Shown here: in pieces, positions 9,747 through 18,163 of the stretch
Position numbering within the stretch: the first letter of the stretch is position 1
Layout of the letters: each line of letters starts with the position of its first letter
From: Meira nashicola
Lineage: Eukaryota > Basidiomycota > Exobasidiomycetes > Exobasidiales > Brachybasidiaceae
Direction of reading: 5' to 3'
Length of the DNA: 64,000 bases
Assembly (NCBI GenBank): GCA_001600355.1
Contig: BCJU01000003.1
Span: 624,519-688,518, forward strand
Made by a program: the position numbers and the translations under genes
Notes under the pieces: generated by a model
Told to the model about the DNA's origin: nothing
Databases searched by the model: none
The model's input: only the letters and a program-made list of their open reading frames with translations

Positions 9747-10409
9747 ATGGTTTTTCGATTTTTGATCGTTTTATGTGTTCTCATCATCTATTTGAACAAT
9801 TCTTTCAGTCTTAGCATACCTTCATCTACTCGTAGAGAAAGATTCATTCAACAGAAAGGGCAAGAAAATGAAGCCAGAAAAAAATCGATTCAACATCATG
9901 TTAGTAAAATTGAGAAGTCTAAAGATGATATAAAAAAGATTGATAGGGATTACGATATTTGGTTTGATCATTATGGTGAGAGTATGAAAGCTGTAAATTA
10001 TGGTCATTCAAATCGAGAACCTTGGTTAAAACTTCAAGAACAAAGAAATAAATTAAAATTACAGGTGGCCAAGGAAGCTAAGCCTTTAAAGCTCACTGCA
10101 TTATTTCATACTTCAGCTCCTCCGACGATTCGTCAAATTCTATCTGATCGAGCAGAAATAATTCATTCTTCTCATCAAAGAATACAAAGAGAAATGCAAT
10201 TCCTAAAAGAAACAGGTAAACACGATTCAAGTCTAGTAGAGCACCATAGACAGCAAAACATGAACTTTGTAAAGACTAGGTTCATCGATCCTAAAGATAA
10301 ACATAAAAGTGACATAGCTTTCCACAATAGCGCCATCAATTCACATCAGCAAGCTATACGGAAAAATGAGGGTGATATGAGCCGTCAATCGCATTGCAAG
10401 ATCATGTAA
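9747..10409 (+). CDS. Secreted orphan protein, family A copy 1 (candidate effector)
   Basis: I do not recognise a known family. The 220-residue product has an N-terminal hydrophobic signal (MVFRFLIVLCVLIIYLNN, likely cut near SFS-LSIP). The rest is highly charged, apparently helical and nearly free of cysteine. It is clearly paralogous to the minus-strand gene at 13941-14576: both share ENEARKKSI, WF..Y.ES.K.V..GH.NRE, AKPLK...L.HT.AP and SDRA..IHS in the same order, then a TGKH....V..H.QQ block. Both are preceded by a similar TAAGCCCCG promoter block. Its stop codon is only about 20 bp from that of the convergent TSC10 gene. A host-directed role is inference from secretion, duplication and lack of known domains. 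Confidence 0.8.
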   Translation: MVFRFLIVLCVLIIYLNNSFSLSIPSSTRRERFIQQKGQENEARKKSIQHHVSKIEKSKDDIKKIDRDYDIWFDHYGESMKAVNYGHSNREPWLKLQEQRNKLKLQVAKEAKPLKLTALFHTSAPPTIRQILSDRAEIIHSSHQRIQREMQFLKETGKHDSSLVEHHRQQNMNFVKTRFIDPKDKHKSDIAFHNSAINSHQQAIRKNEGDMSRQSHCKIM

Positions 10410-10429
10410 AGTGAGATACATTGTCCATT

Positions 10430-11440
10430 TTAATGTAATCCTGGCACTTGATCAGGATTTTGCTTGGCAAACTTTCGTATAGAGGAGTCAGCAGTAAACT
10501 TTCTCCAAAATGTCACTCCAATTAGAGATATAATCGATTTAATCCTATCAAGCACAAAGTTATCGCTCGGAATTGTACCACCGATTGACGTTGCTGCTCG
10601 CAACATATCAGTATCGAAATCTGAAGTGATGATAAAATTGTTATTTTCTACCCCTTCTAATAGCTTTTTGGCGCATTGCAAAGGTGTTTGCCCTCCCTTT
10701 TCGCCATCTTCTATCGATTGTGTAACTTTCGGTTTGGTTTTTTCCTCTTCAATGTAGCCGGGAGAAAGAATAGTTCCGGGAAAGTATGCATGTATACTTA
10801 AACCATTATAAAGCAAGAATTCTGATCGTAGTGTTTCTGCTAAACCACGAATTGCCCATTTCATTGGTGCATATTGTGCGTAACCAACAATTCCAGTGAA
10901 GCTTAATGTTGAACCCGTCAAGACCAACTTTCCATCCCACTTTTTATTTGCGATAAATAATTTTGTGGTAGCATGTGCTGTTGAAAGTGCTGTCATATAA
11001 ATCGTTTTTATTCCTTCGGCAAAGCGTGATTCATCTTGCTCTATAAAGTATCCAGGCTTAGATGCACCTGCGCAACAGAATACAACATCTGGAATTCTAT
11101 CCACCTTTCCTTGATCTTGTCCAGAAGAGGCGCTTTCCAGCGCTTTTCGAGCACTTTCAAAAGTGCTCACATCAGCAACAACATACGAAACTTTTTGACC
11201 GGAATGAGCGTTTTTCTTGATTTGTCTAACAGCCGCTTCTAATTTCTCTTGAGAACGAGCACAAATCGTTACATCTGCTCCTTTCTCTACAACCAATTCT
11301 GCTAAACTCAAACCCAAACCTTGAGAACCTCCAGTTATGAATACATGCTTGCCTTTGACTGACCATTTTGCAGATCTCATGATCAAGATTAGAGGGATCA
11401 CCAACAAAATAGAGGTTGCAATCCAAATTGATTGATTCAT
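10430..11440 (-). CDS. TSC10: 3-ketodihydrosphingosine reductase (Tsc10/KDSR)
   Basis: This ER-membrane SDR reduces 3-ketodihydrosphingosine to dihydrosphingosine with NADPH, the second step of sphingolipid synthesis. From the ATG at 11440 it has 336 residues, close to human KDSR (332) and yeast Tsc10 (320). An N-terminal membrane segment precedes the cofactor motif TGGSQGLG (about residues 36-43). The NAG-like stretch reads FCCAGASKPG, and the catalytic Tyr-x-x-x-Lys is YAPMK. The frame is open to 11515, but a TGCATGCA promoter-type element at 11511-11518 and family length favour the shorter start. Confidence 0.93.
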   Translation of the reverse strand: MNQSIWIATSILLVIPLILIMRSAKWSVKGKHVFITGGSQGLGLSLAELVVEKGADVTICARSQEKLEAAVRQIKKNAHSGQKVSYVVADVSTFESARKALESASSGQDQGKVDRIPDVVFCCAGASKPGYFIEQDESRFAEGIKTIYMTALSTAHATTKLFIANKKWDGKLVLTGSTLSFTGIVGYAQYAPMKWAIRGLAETLRSEFLLYNGLSIHAYFPGTILSPGYIEEEKTKPKVTQSIEDGEKGGQTPLQCAKKLLEGVENNNFIITSDFDTDMLRAATSIGGTIPSDNFVLDRIKSIISLIGVTFWRKFTADSSIRKFAKQNPDQVPGLH

Positions 11441-11820
11441 AATGTATGGAAGAATGAAAGCAAAAATTACAAAAAAGCTAAAGTAGCACATTTCCTTAGC
11501 GCGTCGGAATTGCATGCAAAATGTACTTTGCGTGTTTTTTTACCAATCACACACAGTGTGTCCGCGGAGAAATATTGACACCCGCATGATTTGTTTGTGT
11601 GCGTGCCTATACACTGGGCAGTGCCGGCGCACTGTGCCCGTGCTTGTGTTATTGTCCGACAGGGGCAAGACCGGCAGTGCATCAATCTTGGCACCAAACC
11701 ATCATCACTTTTAGATTCCGATCATGATACTTTAACGACATAAAAGAAAAAACAATGACGAGATTTTAACGATTTATTTGACGATTATTTACGACAATTT
11801 TTTATACCCAGTGCTCAATA
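11441..11820. other. Divergent intergenic region
   Basis: About 380 bp lie between the TSC10 start and the start of the four-TM gene. TGCATGCA is at 11511-11518, and a GC-richer block with CGCGGAG and GTGTGCGTGC spans 11560-11690. I see no gene. Confidence 0.5.
11511..11518. promoter_or_regulatory. TGCATGCA palindrome upstream of TSC10
   Basis: An exact TGCATGCA lies 71 bp upstream of the preferred TSC10 ATG (11440). It is one of eight such intergenic octamers in the window, most of them close to start codons. Confidence 0.45.
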
Positions 11821-13437
11821 ATGGAAATGTATCCCACTTATTCTGCCGATGCAGGCGAATCGGTGTACGAAGAGCATGATATCGCAACAATGCACGGATG
11901 GAATCGAACACCAGCACCACCTAGATCATCTTATAGCAGCCCTCCTCCCTCTAATCGATATAGAACTTCATTTGATAATGTTGCCTTGTATGCCGCTTCT
12001 CCACGATCACCAGCACCTTCCTCCGCTCCTCCTGCATATCCCCCTATTTATCCGCATCAAAATGCACATTCAATGTATTCTGGTCACGCAGCACAAAGTG
12101 AACCTTCCCCCGACAGTTATTATTGGTATGCGGGAGCGCCTCCTTCAATCGCTTCTTCACAGACAAGGTATCATCATGCTCCAAGTTCGGCACCAGGTGA
12201 TATGTATAGCAGAGAAGATGTTCCAGGCTTCTTTGGCGTACGTGCACCACATCATCATCCAGGAAATGCATCAAGGCAAGGTTTGAATGGCGAAAATTTG
12301 CCCAACTTTCCTCAATGGTCTAGAACTTGGTATGACGGGCACTTGTCAGCAAATGGACATGCCTATACCAGTGTTCCACCTCCCGATGGTGCAAGCGGAT
12401 GGGAATCCGATTCCTTGACCCGAAGCGGAGGAGTGATGCCAGGTGCTTATGGCCATGTTTATGGAGCTCGCGGAAACGTTGCCGATATGGTAAAAGAAGA
12501 ACGGATACGAATGCTCGAAAAGCAATTTGGCAAGCCCAAGATCTCTCATGGAGAAGATGACGAAACCCTTGATGAACATGATGAAGATGATTCAGTTGAA
12601 GATGCTGATTTGCCGCTTGGTGCTGTCAATAGCCGCGGAAAACTGGTCACTGAACGTCCAAAATGGAAAACTGGTATCCGTTGGTTGATCGGTATCGTTT
12701 CTATCGCATGCTTTGCTCTTGGAATAGGGAGTGCATTATTGATCAAACCTGGACTCAATGCACCAGCCGCACGTGGATCGATCGCATCTTATATTTTGTA
12801 TATCGCATCAGCCATCACACTTGTTTTGATCTTGTACTTGTTCGTCTTTCGACCTTGTTGTTGTGATCCAATGCGAAAAGAGATGAAGATGGGTGGAAAT
12901 GCCGATAATCCATTGGCTGGAATGATTATACCCGTTTTGTCAGCAAATGGAGGCGGACCGAAAAAGAAACCTTTTCGAAAAGGAAAGAAAGGGATGATGA
13001 TGATGGCGCAGCAAGCTCCTACGGTAAATTTGATCGTTGATCCTGCTCTGCTAGGAATTGGCAAAGGCAAAAGGAGCAATGAAGACTCTGATGAAGATGA
13101 ACGTTTGCCAGGTGATGCAAGAAGGTCATCACGAAGAAAGAATGGTTTAGGAGTTTTGGGAAATATGCAAATGCAAAAAAGATGGATGATAGCTCGTAAA
13201 ACGTTGAAATTGGAAACGGTTTGGGATGCAATCCTTTGCGTGATATGGATTGCGGTTGTTATTGTCGCTCTTGGTTTCGGCAAAAAGTGTCCTCCTGGTG
13301 CTGGAAATGGATGGTGTAATTATTATAATGGAGCGATTGCATGTGGTGCAATCATGGCTGCCTTATCTGCAGGAGTTTTATTTTTGGATTATCGAGATTT
13401 GAAGATGAGCAAAAAGCCACCAAAGCCACCGATGTAA
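11821..13437 (+). CDS. Four-transmembrane protein with long disordered N-terminus
   Basis: I do not recognise the family. The protein has 538 residues. The first ~225 are rich in Pro, Ser, Tyr and His, followed by an acidic segment (about 245-265). Four hydrophobic segments lie at about 287-308, 322-343, 470-487 and 505-525. The central loop of about 125 residues holds FRPCCCDPMRKEM, a Lys/Gly-rich patch and a run of Met. The last loop contains a CPPGAGNGWCNYYNG motif and the tail is Lys/Pro-rich. The four-helix layout resembles MARVEL-like membrane proteins, but I cannot assign it. No intron is evident. Confidence 0.7.
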   Translation: MEMYPTYSADAGESVYEEHDIATMHGWNRTPAPPRSSYSSPPPSNRYRTSFDNVALYAASPRSPAPSSAPPAYPPIYPHQNAHSMYSGHAAQSEPSPDSYYWYAGAPPSIASSQTRYHHAPSSAPGDMYSREDVPGFFGVRAPHHHPGNASRQGLNGENLPNFPQWSRTWYDGHLSANGHAYTSVPPPDGASGWESDSLTRSGGVMPGAYGHVYGARGNVADMVKEERIRMLEKQFGKPKISHGEDDETLDEHDEDDSVEDADLPLGAVNSRGKLVTERPKWKTGIRWLIGIVSIACFALGIGSALLIKPGLNAPAARGSIASYILYIASAITLVLILYLFVFRPCCCDPMRKEMKMGGNADNPLAGMIIPVLSANGGGPKKKPFRKGKKGMMMMAQQAPTVNLIVDPALLGIGKGKRSNEDSDEDERLPGDARRSSRRKNGLGVLGNMQMQKRWMIARKTLKLETVWDAILCVIWIAVVIVALGFGKKCPPGAGNGWCNYYNGAIACGAIMAALSAGVLFLDYRDLKMSKKPPKPPM

Positions 13438-13940
13438 TGACTGTCACACGGAATGCATTATTTATCTCTATACTCAAAGGATACACTCAGATCTAAGATT
13501 TGAAAAGATGATAAAACGAAAAGATGATAAAATGAAAAGAAGAAAAACATGAAGAAAACAGAGACAAAGACTTGAATACAAAGACTGTTTATGATGGTTA
13601 CACCATTTTTGACACAAGTCTTTGATTATGACTGACTCAATGATGATGTTGTGCTGAAGCTGCAAGACTTTCGTTGACATCTTTTTCGAATTCGGGGCTT
13701 ACAATACAGTTCAGCTTCTAAAAATTGATAACGTATAACTTGTAACGTGAAGATCAGTAAAATTTCCGTAATCATGATTGCGTTTTACGTGGCTATAACA
13801 ATTGGCGTCTTAAAGTTTACGTATATAGTGCTCGCTTGATGTTGTATTTTCAATTCGAGTTCTTTTCTTTATTTAAAAACTAATCAAAACATTAAACAAG
13901 TCCCAAGGTTCTACTTAGTTTACATGATCTTACAATGCGA
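13438..13940. other. Intergenic region with direct repeat R1
   Basis: The first ~240 bp are AT-rich 3' flank with AAAAGATGATAAAA repeats. R1 occupies 13684-13773. The rest is plain AT-rich sequence down to the stop codon of the secreted gene at 13941. No gene is supported. Confidence 0.55.
13684..13773. repeat. Direct repeat R1 (partner R2 at 14654-14744)
   Basis: The first 35 bases, beginning TTTCGAATTCGGGGCTTACA, are identical to R2. The next ~55 bases are roughly 75-80% alike, ending with a shared CGTAATC. R1 lies just beyond the 3' end of the secreted gene at 13941-14576, while R2 is its promoter. On the minus strand R1 carries the TAAGCCCCG block but not the downstream TATTTAAG box. Confidence 0.85.
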
Positions 13941-14576
13941 TTAAGATAGGATCTTTTGCTCATTCTTGTTAATAGCTTTCTGATGTGAATCGATAGCATC
14001 TTTATGGAATTCTATATCCCTCTCATGTTTACTTCCAGGAATGATATGTTCTTTATTTCTGACTTCTGAAACTTGTTGTTGGTGATGTAATACTAAATCT
14101 GGATTGTGCTTACCTGTCTTAGATAGGTTATCCATCTCTTGTTGTTTACCCTTATAAGCGGAATGAATCAAATCTGCTCGATCGGAGAATAGTTGACGAG
14201 CGGCTGAAGGAGCTGTTGTATGTAGTAAAGATATAACTTTTAAAGGTTTAGCATTATTGTCGAACGAAATTCTTAAATTATTTCTTTTTTCTTGTTGTTT
14301 TAGCCAAGCTTCTCGATTCGTATGACCGAAAGGTACAGATTTAGTGCTTTCCTTATAATTGCGAAACCAAAATTTAAAGCCTTCTTTAGCTTTATTGAGA
14401 TTATTTTGAGATTTTTCAAGTTCATTTGTATGATATTCGATCGATTTCTTTCTAGCTTCATTTTCCCTTGACTTCTCTTTGTTTGAAAGTTGCTTTTGAA
14501 AAGTCGGTCCAACACTAAAAGAAACATCAATACAAATATTGAAAAGTATGAAAAAGGATAAAAATTGGAAAAACAT
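13941..14576 (-). CDS. Secreted orphan protein, family A copy 2 (candidate effector)
   Basis: The protein has 211 residues with a strong signal (MFFQFLSFFILFNICIDV, likely cut after SFS). The mature part is hydrophilic, rich in Lys, Asn and His, and probably helical. It matches the gene at 9747 over most of its length, including ENEARKKSIEYH, GHTNREAWLKQQEKRNNL, AKPLKVISLLHTTAPS, LFSDRADLIHSAY and TGKHNPDLVLHHQQQ. The two copies face opposite directions and lie about 3.5 kb apart. This copy sits between direct repeats R1 and R2. No known domain is visible. Confidence 0.8.
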   Translation of the reverse strand: MFFQFLSFFILFNICIDVSFSVGPTFQKQLSNKEKSRENEARKKSIEYHTNELEKSQNNLNKAKEGFKFWFRNYKESTKSVPFGHTNREAWLKQQEKRNNLRISFDNNAKPLKVISLLHTTAPSAARQLFSDRADLIHSAYKGKQQEMDNLSKTGKHNPDLVLHHQQQVSEVRNKEHIIPGSKHERDIEFHKDAIDSHQKAINKNEQKILS

Positions 14577-14633
14577 GTTTTGACGTAAAATGAATGAAGG
14601 TATAGAGTCAAACGTTCTCGTTCTCTCAAGCTA

Positions 14634-14641
14634 CTTAAATA
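14634..14641 (-). promoter_or_regulatory. TATA-like box (TATTTAAG) of the 13941 gene
   Basis: TATTTAAG reads on the minus strand 58 bp upstream of the ATG at 14576. It lies about 22 bp downstream of the CCCCG block in R2, matching the arrangement before the paralog at 9747. Confidence 0.5.
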
Positions 14642-14653
14642 GCTACCAAAAAG

Positions 14654-14744
14654 TTTCGAATTCGGGGCTTACAATACAGTTCAGCTTCCAAAAAGTTGAT
14701 AAGTTGTAACTTTTAACGTGAAGAGCAATGAAGTTTACGTAATC
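14654..14744. repeat. Direct repeat R2, promoter of the 13941 gene
   Basis: This is a near-copy of R1, about 970 bp away, in the same orientation. On the minus strand it lies 78-168 bp upstream of the secreted-protein ATG and contains TGTAAGCCCCGAATTC. The pair looks like the ends of a tandem duplication that later lost one gene copy. Confidence 0.85.
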
Positions 14745-15304
14745 GAACAGAAATCCAGACTATGTCACTTGTTCTTTGGGTTGAATCAATTTTTGAGCGT
14801 GCGTGCGCAGCGCAGCGCAGCGCAGCGAGCGCAGCGTTGCATTGCACTGAACAGAGCAAAGCACGCACGCTTTTGGGCTTACGCATAAATACATCCCAAA
14901 AGTTTCTTATCGAAAAACCCCAGAAGGAAAGAAAAAGAAAGGCACCGCGTTGATTCAAGGCTAAAGATGCATGAACAAAGCAAAATAGCACTTGTTGGGT
15001 TCTCATTACCAGCGGGGTACACATACGCATCCGTCCAAAAACAATGTACATAGTACTAGTATTGTATACGATAAGAAGATTGCAGGAATGTTAACCGTGC
15101 ACGCTCATTGATTTCGGAGAGATTCTCTCCTTGATTGGTTCGAGCGAGAGAGAGAGAGAGAGGCTGAGAAGATGACCGTGCGTAATTGTGAACTTTGCCA
15201 GCAATGATTTGTTGTATAGTTTTTCTTCTTTTCCACATTCATCATCAATCATCTTCATTACCGTCCACATACTTCCTTTCAACCTTTTTTTTTGAACATC
15301 AATC
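14745..15304. other. Intergenic region with GC-rich pentamer repeat
   Basis: A (GCGCA)n-like tract, GCGCAGCGCAGCGCAGCGCA continuing to GCGCAGCG, covers about 14803-14835 and is the most GC-rich spot nearby. A (GA)n tract lies at about 15147-15161. Open frames here lack support. Confidence 0.55.
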
Positions 15305-15661
15305 ATGTTCCGCGCAACAGTTGTTCGTCGATTTGAAGTTATTGCACCACGCTTTCAGCCACAAACAAAAGCTGTGCAACAAGCTATGCGCCCTACCAAT
15401 TCAGCTCAATCGAGTGAAACGAGTGCAACTGTTACGCACAATAAAGGAGGCAGTGTTGAAATGAACAATGGAAATGTTAAAGGTCGCGTTGGAATGATGC
15501 CAGGCGCAAATGAACGTGTTGAAAAAGTAAAGATGCAAGAAAGCGTTCTTAACAAAAATAACAATGAACAAGATGCATTTGAAAGTATATTGACAGTTGG
15601 TACCGTAAGCGGTCAAGGCGAAGGTCAAAAGATCTTTCAAACAGCTCAAGCTGAAATTTGA
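15305..15661 (+). CDS. Small unknown protein, possible mitochondrial presequence
   Basis: This 118-residue protein belongs to no family I recognise. The N-terminus MFRATVVRRFEVIAPRF is Arg-containing, amphipathic and free of acid apart from one Glu, as in mitochondrial presequences. The rest is hydrophilic, Asn/Gln/Gly-rich and without cysteine. A good splice pair, GTGAGT at 15666 and ACAG ending at 15734, begins four bases after the stop codon, suggesting a 3' UTR intron. That intron supports the locus being transcribed in this direction. Confidence 0.5.
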   Translation: MFRATVVRRFEVIAPRFQPQTKAVQQAMRPTNSAQSSETSATVTHNKGGSVEMNNGNVKGRVGMMPGANERVEKVKMQESVLNKNNNEQDAFESILTVGTVSGQGEGQKIFQTAQAEI

Positions 15662-16646
15662 TCAAGTGAGTAGTAGCGTTCAAGATTTGATGCATAAATA
15701 GAAATTACCGAGTCTGACACATACACCTTTACAGCCCAATTTGAACAGCATTTACTCAGCTTTTTCCTACTAATCCAAGCAAGTTATGTTTTTTGTCTTC
15801 TTCCCATGTATATAGTCCTATATGTTGTATCCGGCGGCATCCTGTAAACTTTCCCATTTTCAAATTGATCTATATGAAGCCCTAAAGGACATCTTGCTGA
15901 GGTAAGCAAGGTACAGCACCAATTAAGTTTTTCAAATGTCGCGATTGGCATGTTGGCAATCAATTGGAAATCGTTTGGCAGCTGACACGCATGCAGAAGC
16001 TTGTTTTAGGGCTTGCATACCATTGTTCTTGGGAACCGGAATCAGCACGCGTCAAGCGGCTTGGCTTTTTTACTGGCTTTTACTGGCTTTTTTTTATTTG
16101 TCTTTGACCCTATTTTTAGCGCTTGTGTACATATTGTTTATTTTAAATTGCGTTTGTCAGCTAATGTGCACCCACCAATCCGATCGTGTGCTTTCATAAT
16201 GGGCTGATTCTGGTTTGCTTGTCAAAATCAAAAACGGGCGAGATCTGTGGAGAGAAAAGGGAAAAAAAAAGGATGATGCAAGCAATATAAAATCCAATTT
16301 AACGGCATAAAACCAGGTGGTAAAGTTAAATTTCTTTTTACGAAGCCGAGATTGTTGTGTTTTTTGCCAATTGCCAATTCCCTTGCGTGCATATACTTTA
16401 GCCTGACAAAAAAATACGTAATAACAAACACTCTAAACATCCGAACGAAATCGCGAGGGCGGCGTTCATTTACACAGTTATTAGGGCAGCGGCAGCGCTT
16501 TTTGTCCATTTTCCCAAGGAACAAAAAGCTGTGTTTGATAATTTACCAAGCCGAAAACTTGAATTATATATTTCATCATCTTTTCCTCCCTTTTCCCTTT
16601 CTCCTTTCCCTAACATCATCATCACCATTCCTTCTTGCTCAACAAA
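15662..16646. other. Long intergenic region without a supported gene
   Basis: After the probable 3' UTR intron at 15666-15734, this stretch is AT-rich with scattered T-runs and a short repeated TTACTGGCTTTT at about 16070-16095. A plus-strand frame at 15936-16199 is hydrophobic but has no start context or similarity I can support. The last 90 bp are CT-rich, typical of a fungal promoter or 5' UTR. Confidence 0.5.
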
Positions 16647-17864
16647 ATGCGTCTTTTTGCAACATCTTTCGCTCTTTGCGCAGCCCTGCTTGTTGGGTCA
16701 AGTAATGCACAAGTGACTGCTAAATCTGGCTTAACGGCTGATTCACATTGCGGTGATGGCTATTGTATTACAGGTTTATATGAAGCCAGTAAAAAGATGA
16801 TTAATTATACTTTAGTCGTTCCACAAGGAGGTTCACAATTAGGTTGGTTTGCAATCGGTCAAGGTGAACAAATGGCAGGAGCAAATATGGCAATTAATTG
16901 GGTAAATGCAGATATGTCAGTTACAACTTCACATAGAAGTACGACAGGTGAACGTGAACCTGAAACAAGTGATGTTACAGTTCAACAATTCACAACGAAT
17001 TCCGACGTTTCAAAAACAAAAACAGGTCAAACTGTTTGGTCATGGAATATGCCTCTTCCTTCTATGTATCCTCAAAATGCAGTTCAACACATCTTTTCAA
17101 CTTCAATGACTTCTCCTGCTTCTTCTTCACCTGATGCAGATTTACGTAAACATTATCGTTATGATCAAGGAATCGTTTTAGATTTCACAAAAGCATACAC
17201 TGGAACAGCACCAGCAGGAATTGCAGGATCAACACAATCAACAAGTACGACAACTAATTCATCAACTGCACATCGTGATTTAGGTAAAAATACGACTAGA
17301 ATCTTTTTAGTTCATATGATCTTTATGATTCTTGGTTGGCAATTATTATTACCGATCGGTGTCTTACTTGCTCGTTATGGTCGTACATTCTTTTCTTGGT
17401 TCCCTTACCATCGTGCATTGATGTCAATCAGTTTCTTATTCATCTTTATCGGTTTCTTTTTGGCAATCGGTGGAGTTTCAAGTGAAGGTGGTGATCATTT
17501 CAGTAATACACATGAAAAGCTTGGTTTAGCTTTATTCATTCTCGTTATCGTTCAAATCGCTTTAGGTGCTTCTTCACATGAACTTAAAAAGCGTAAAGGT
17601 TTACGTTATATCGGTTACGTTCATATCCCTTTCGGTTTAATCTTATACGCTTTAAGCGTTTGGCAAATTCATGAAGGTTTTGAAGTTTGGCAATGGCAAC
17701 CACCAGCATATGCAAGTTACATTATTTATGCTTGGGCTGGTTTGATGGCTTTATTATACATCGTTGGTCTTGCATTCTTGACAAAAGAAATCAAACAAAA
17801 CAAACAAGAAAAGATTACAAAGCATGAACTTTCATCTGATGATGATCAAAGGTATGCTTCATAA
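16647..17864 (+). CDS. Secretory DOMON - cytochrome b561 protein
   Basis: The protein has 405 residues with a signal peptide (MRLFATSFALCAALLVGSSNA). A luminal DOMON-type domain follows (about 25-190), then a Thr/Ser linker (about 195-215) and a cytochrome b561/ferric-reductase-like membrane domain (about 225-380). Candidate haem-ligand histidines lie in LVHMIFMILGW, PYHRALMSI, THEKLGLALF and YVHIPFGLIL. Such proteins pass electrons across membranes; the partner here is unknown. I start at the ATG at 16647 (context AACAAAATGC), since the upstream in-frame ATG would put four residues before the signal. Confidence 0.9.
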   Translation: MRLFATSFALCAALLVGSSNAQVTAKSGLTADSHCGDGYCITGLYEASKKMINYTLVVPQGGSQLGWFAIGQGEQMAGANMAINWVNADMSVTTSHRSTTGEREPETSDVTVQQFTTNSDVSKTKTGQTVWSWNMPLPSMYPQNAVQHIFSTSMTSPASSSPDADLRKHYRYDQGIVLDFTKAYTGTAPAGIAGSTQSTSTTTNSSTAHRDLGKNTTRIFLVHMIFMILGWQLLLPIGVLLARYGRTFFSWFPYHRALMSISFLFIFIGFFLAIGGVSSEGGDHFSNTHEKLGLALFILVIVQIALGASSHELKKRKGLRYIGYVHIPFGLILYALSVWQIHEGFEVWQWQPPAYASYIIYAWAGLMALLYIVGLAFLTKEIKQNKQEKITKHELSSDDDQRYAS

Positions 17865-18163
17865 GCTTCATCATCATTCAAATATGGGAATAGTTTTTTA
17901 TCTTTCTTTATTTTTATTATTCTTGTAAATAAATACCCCTTCCCCCAAAGATGAGATTTGTACTTGACTTGGTTTATATTTATATCCCCCCAATACCATT
18001 AATGTTATATGTGAATATGATGGATGATTGATCACCCTAAGGCTTTGGCCACGCGCACGTGCAAACCAAAATTTTGATTTTTTGGTCATTCTTAGAATTT
18101 TAGCGCATCAACCAAACATCTTCTCAAGATTCTTCTCTAGCATTCATCCATCAAAAAAGAAAG

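Noticed and set aside
15936..16199. Hydrophobic 87-codon frame in the long gap
   Set aside because: Poor start context, T-rich low complexity and no recognisable motif.
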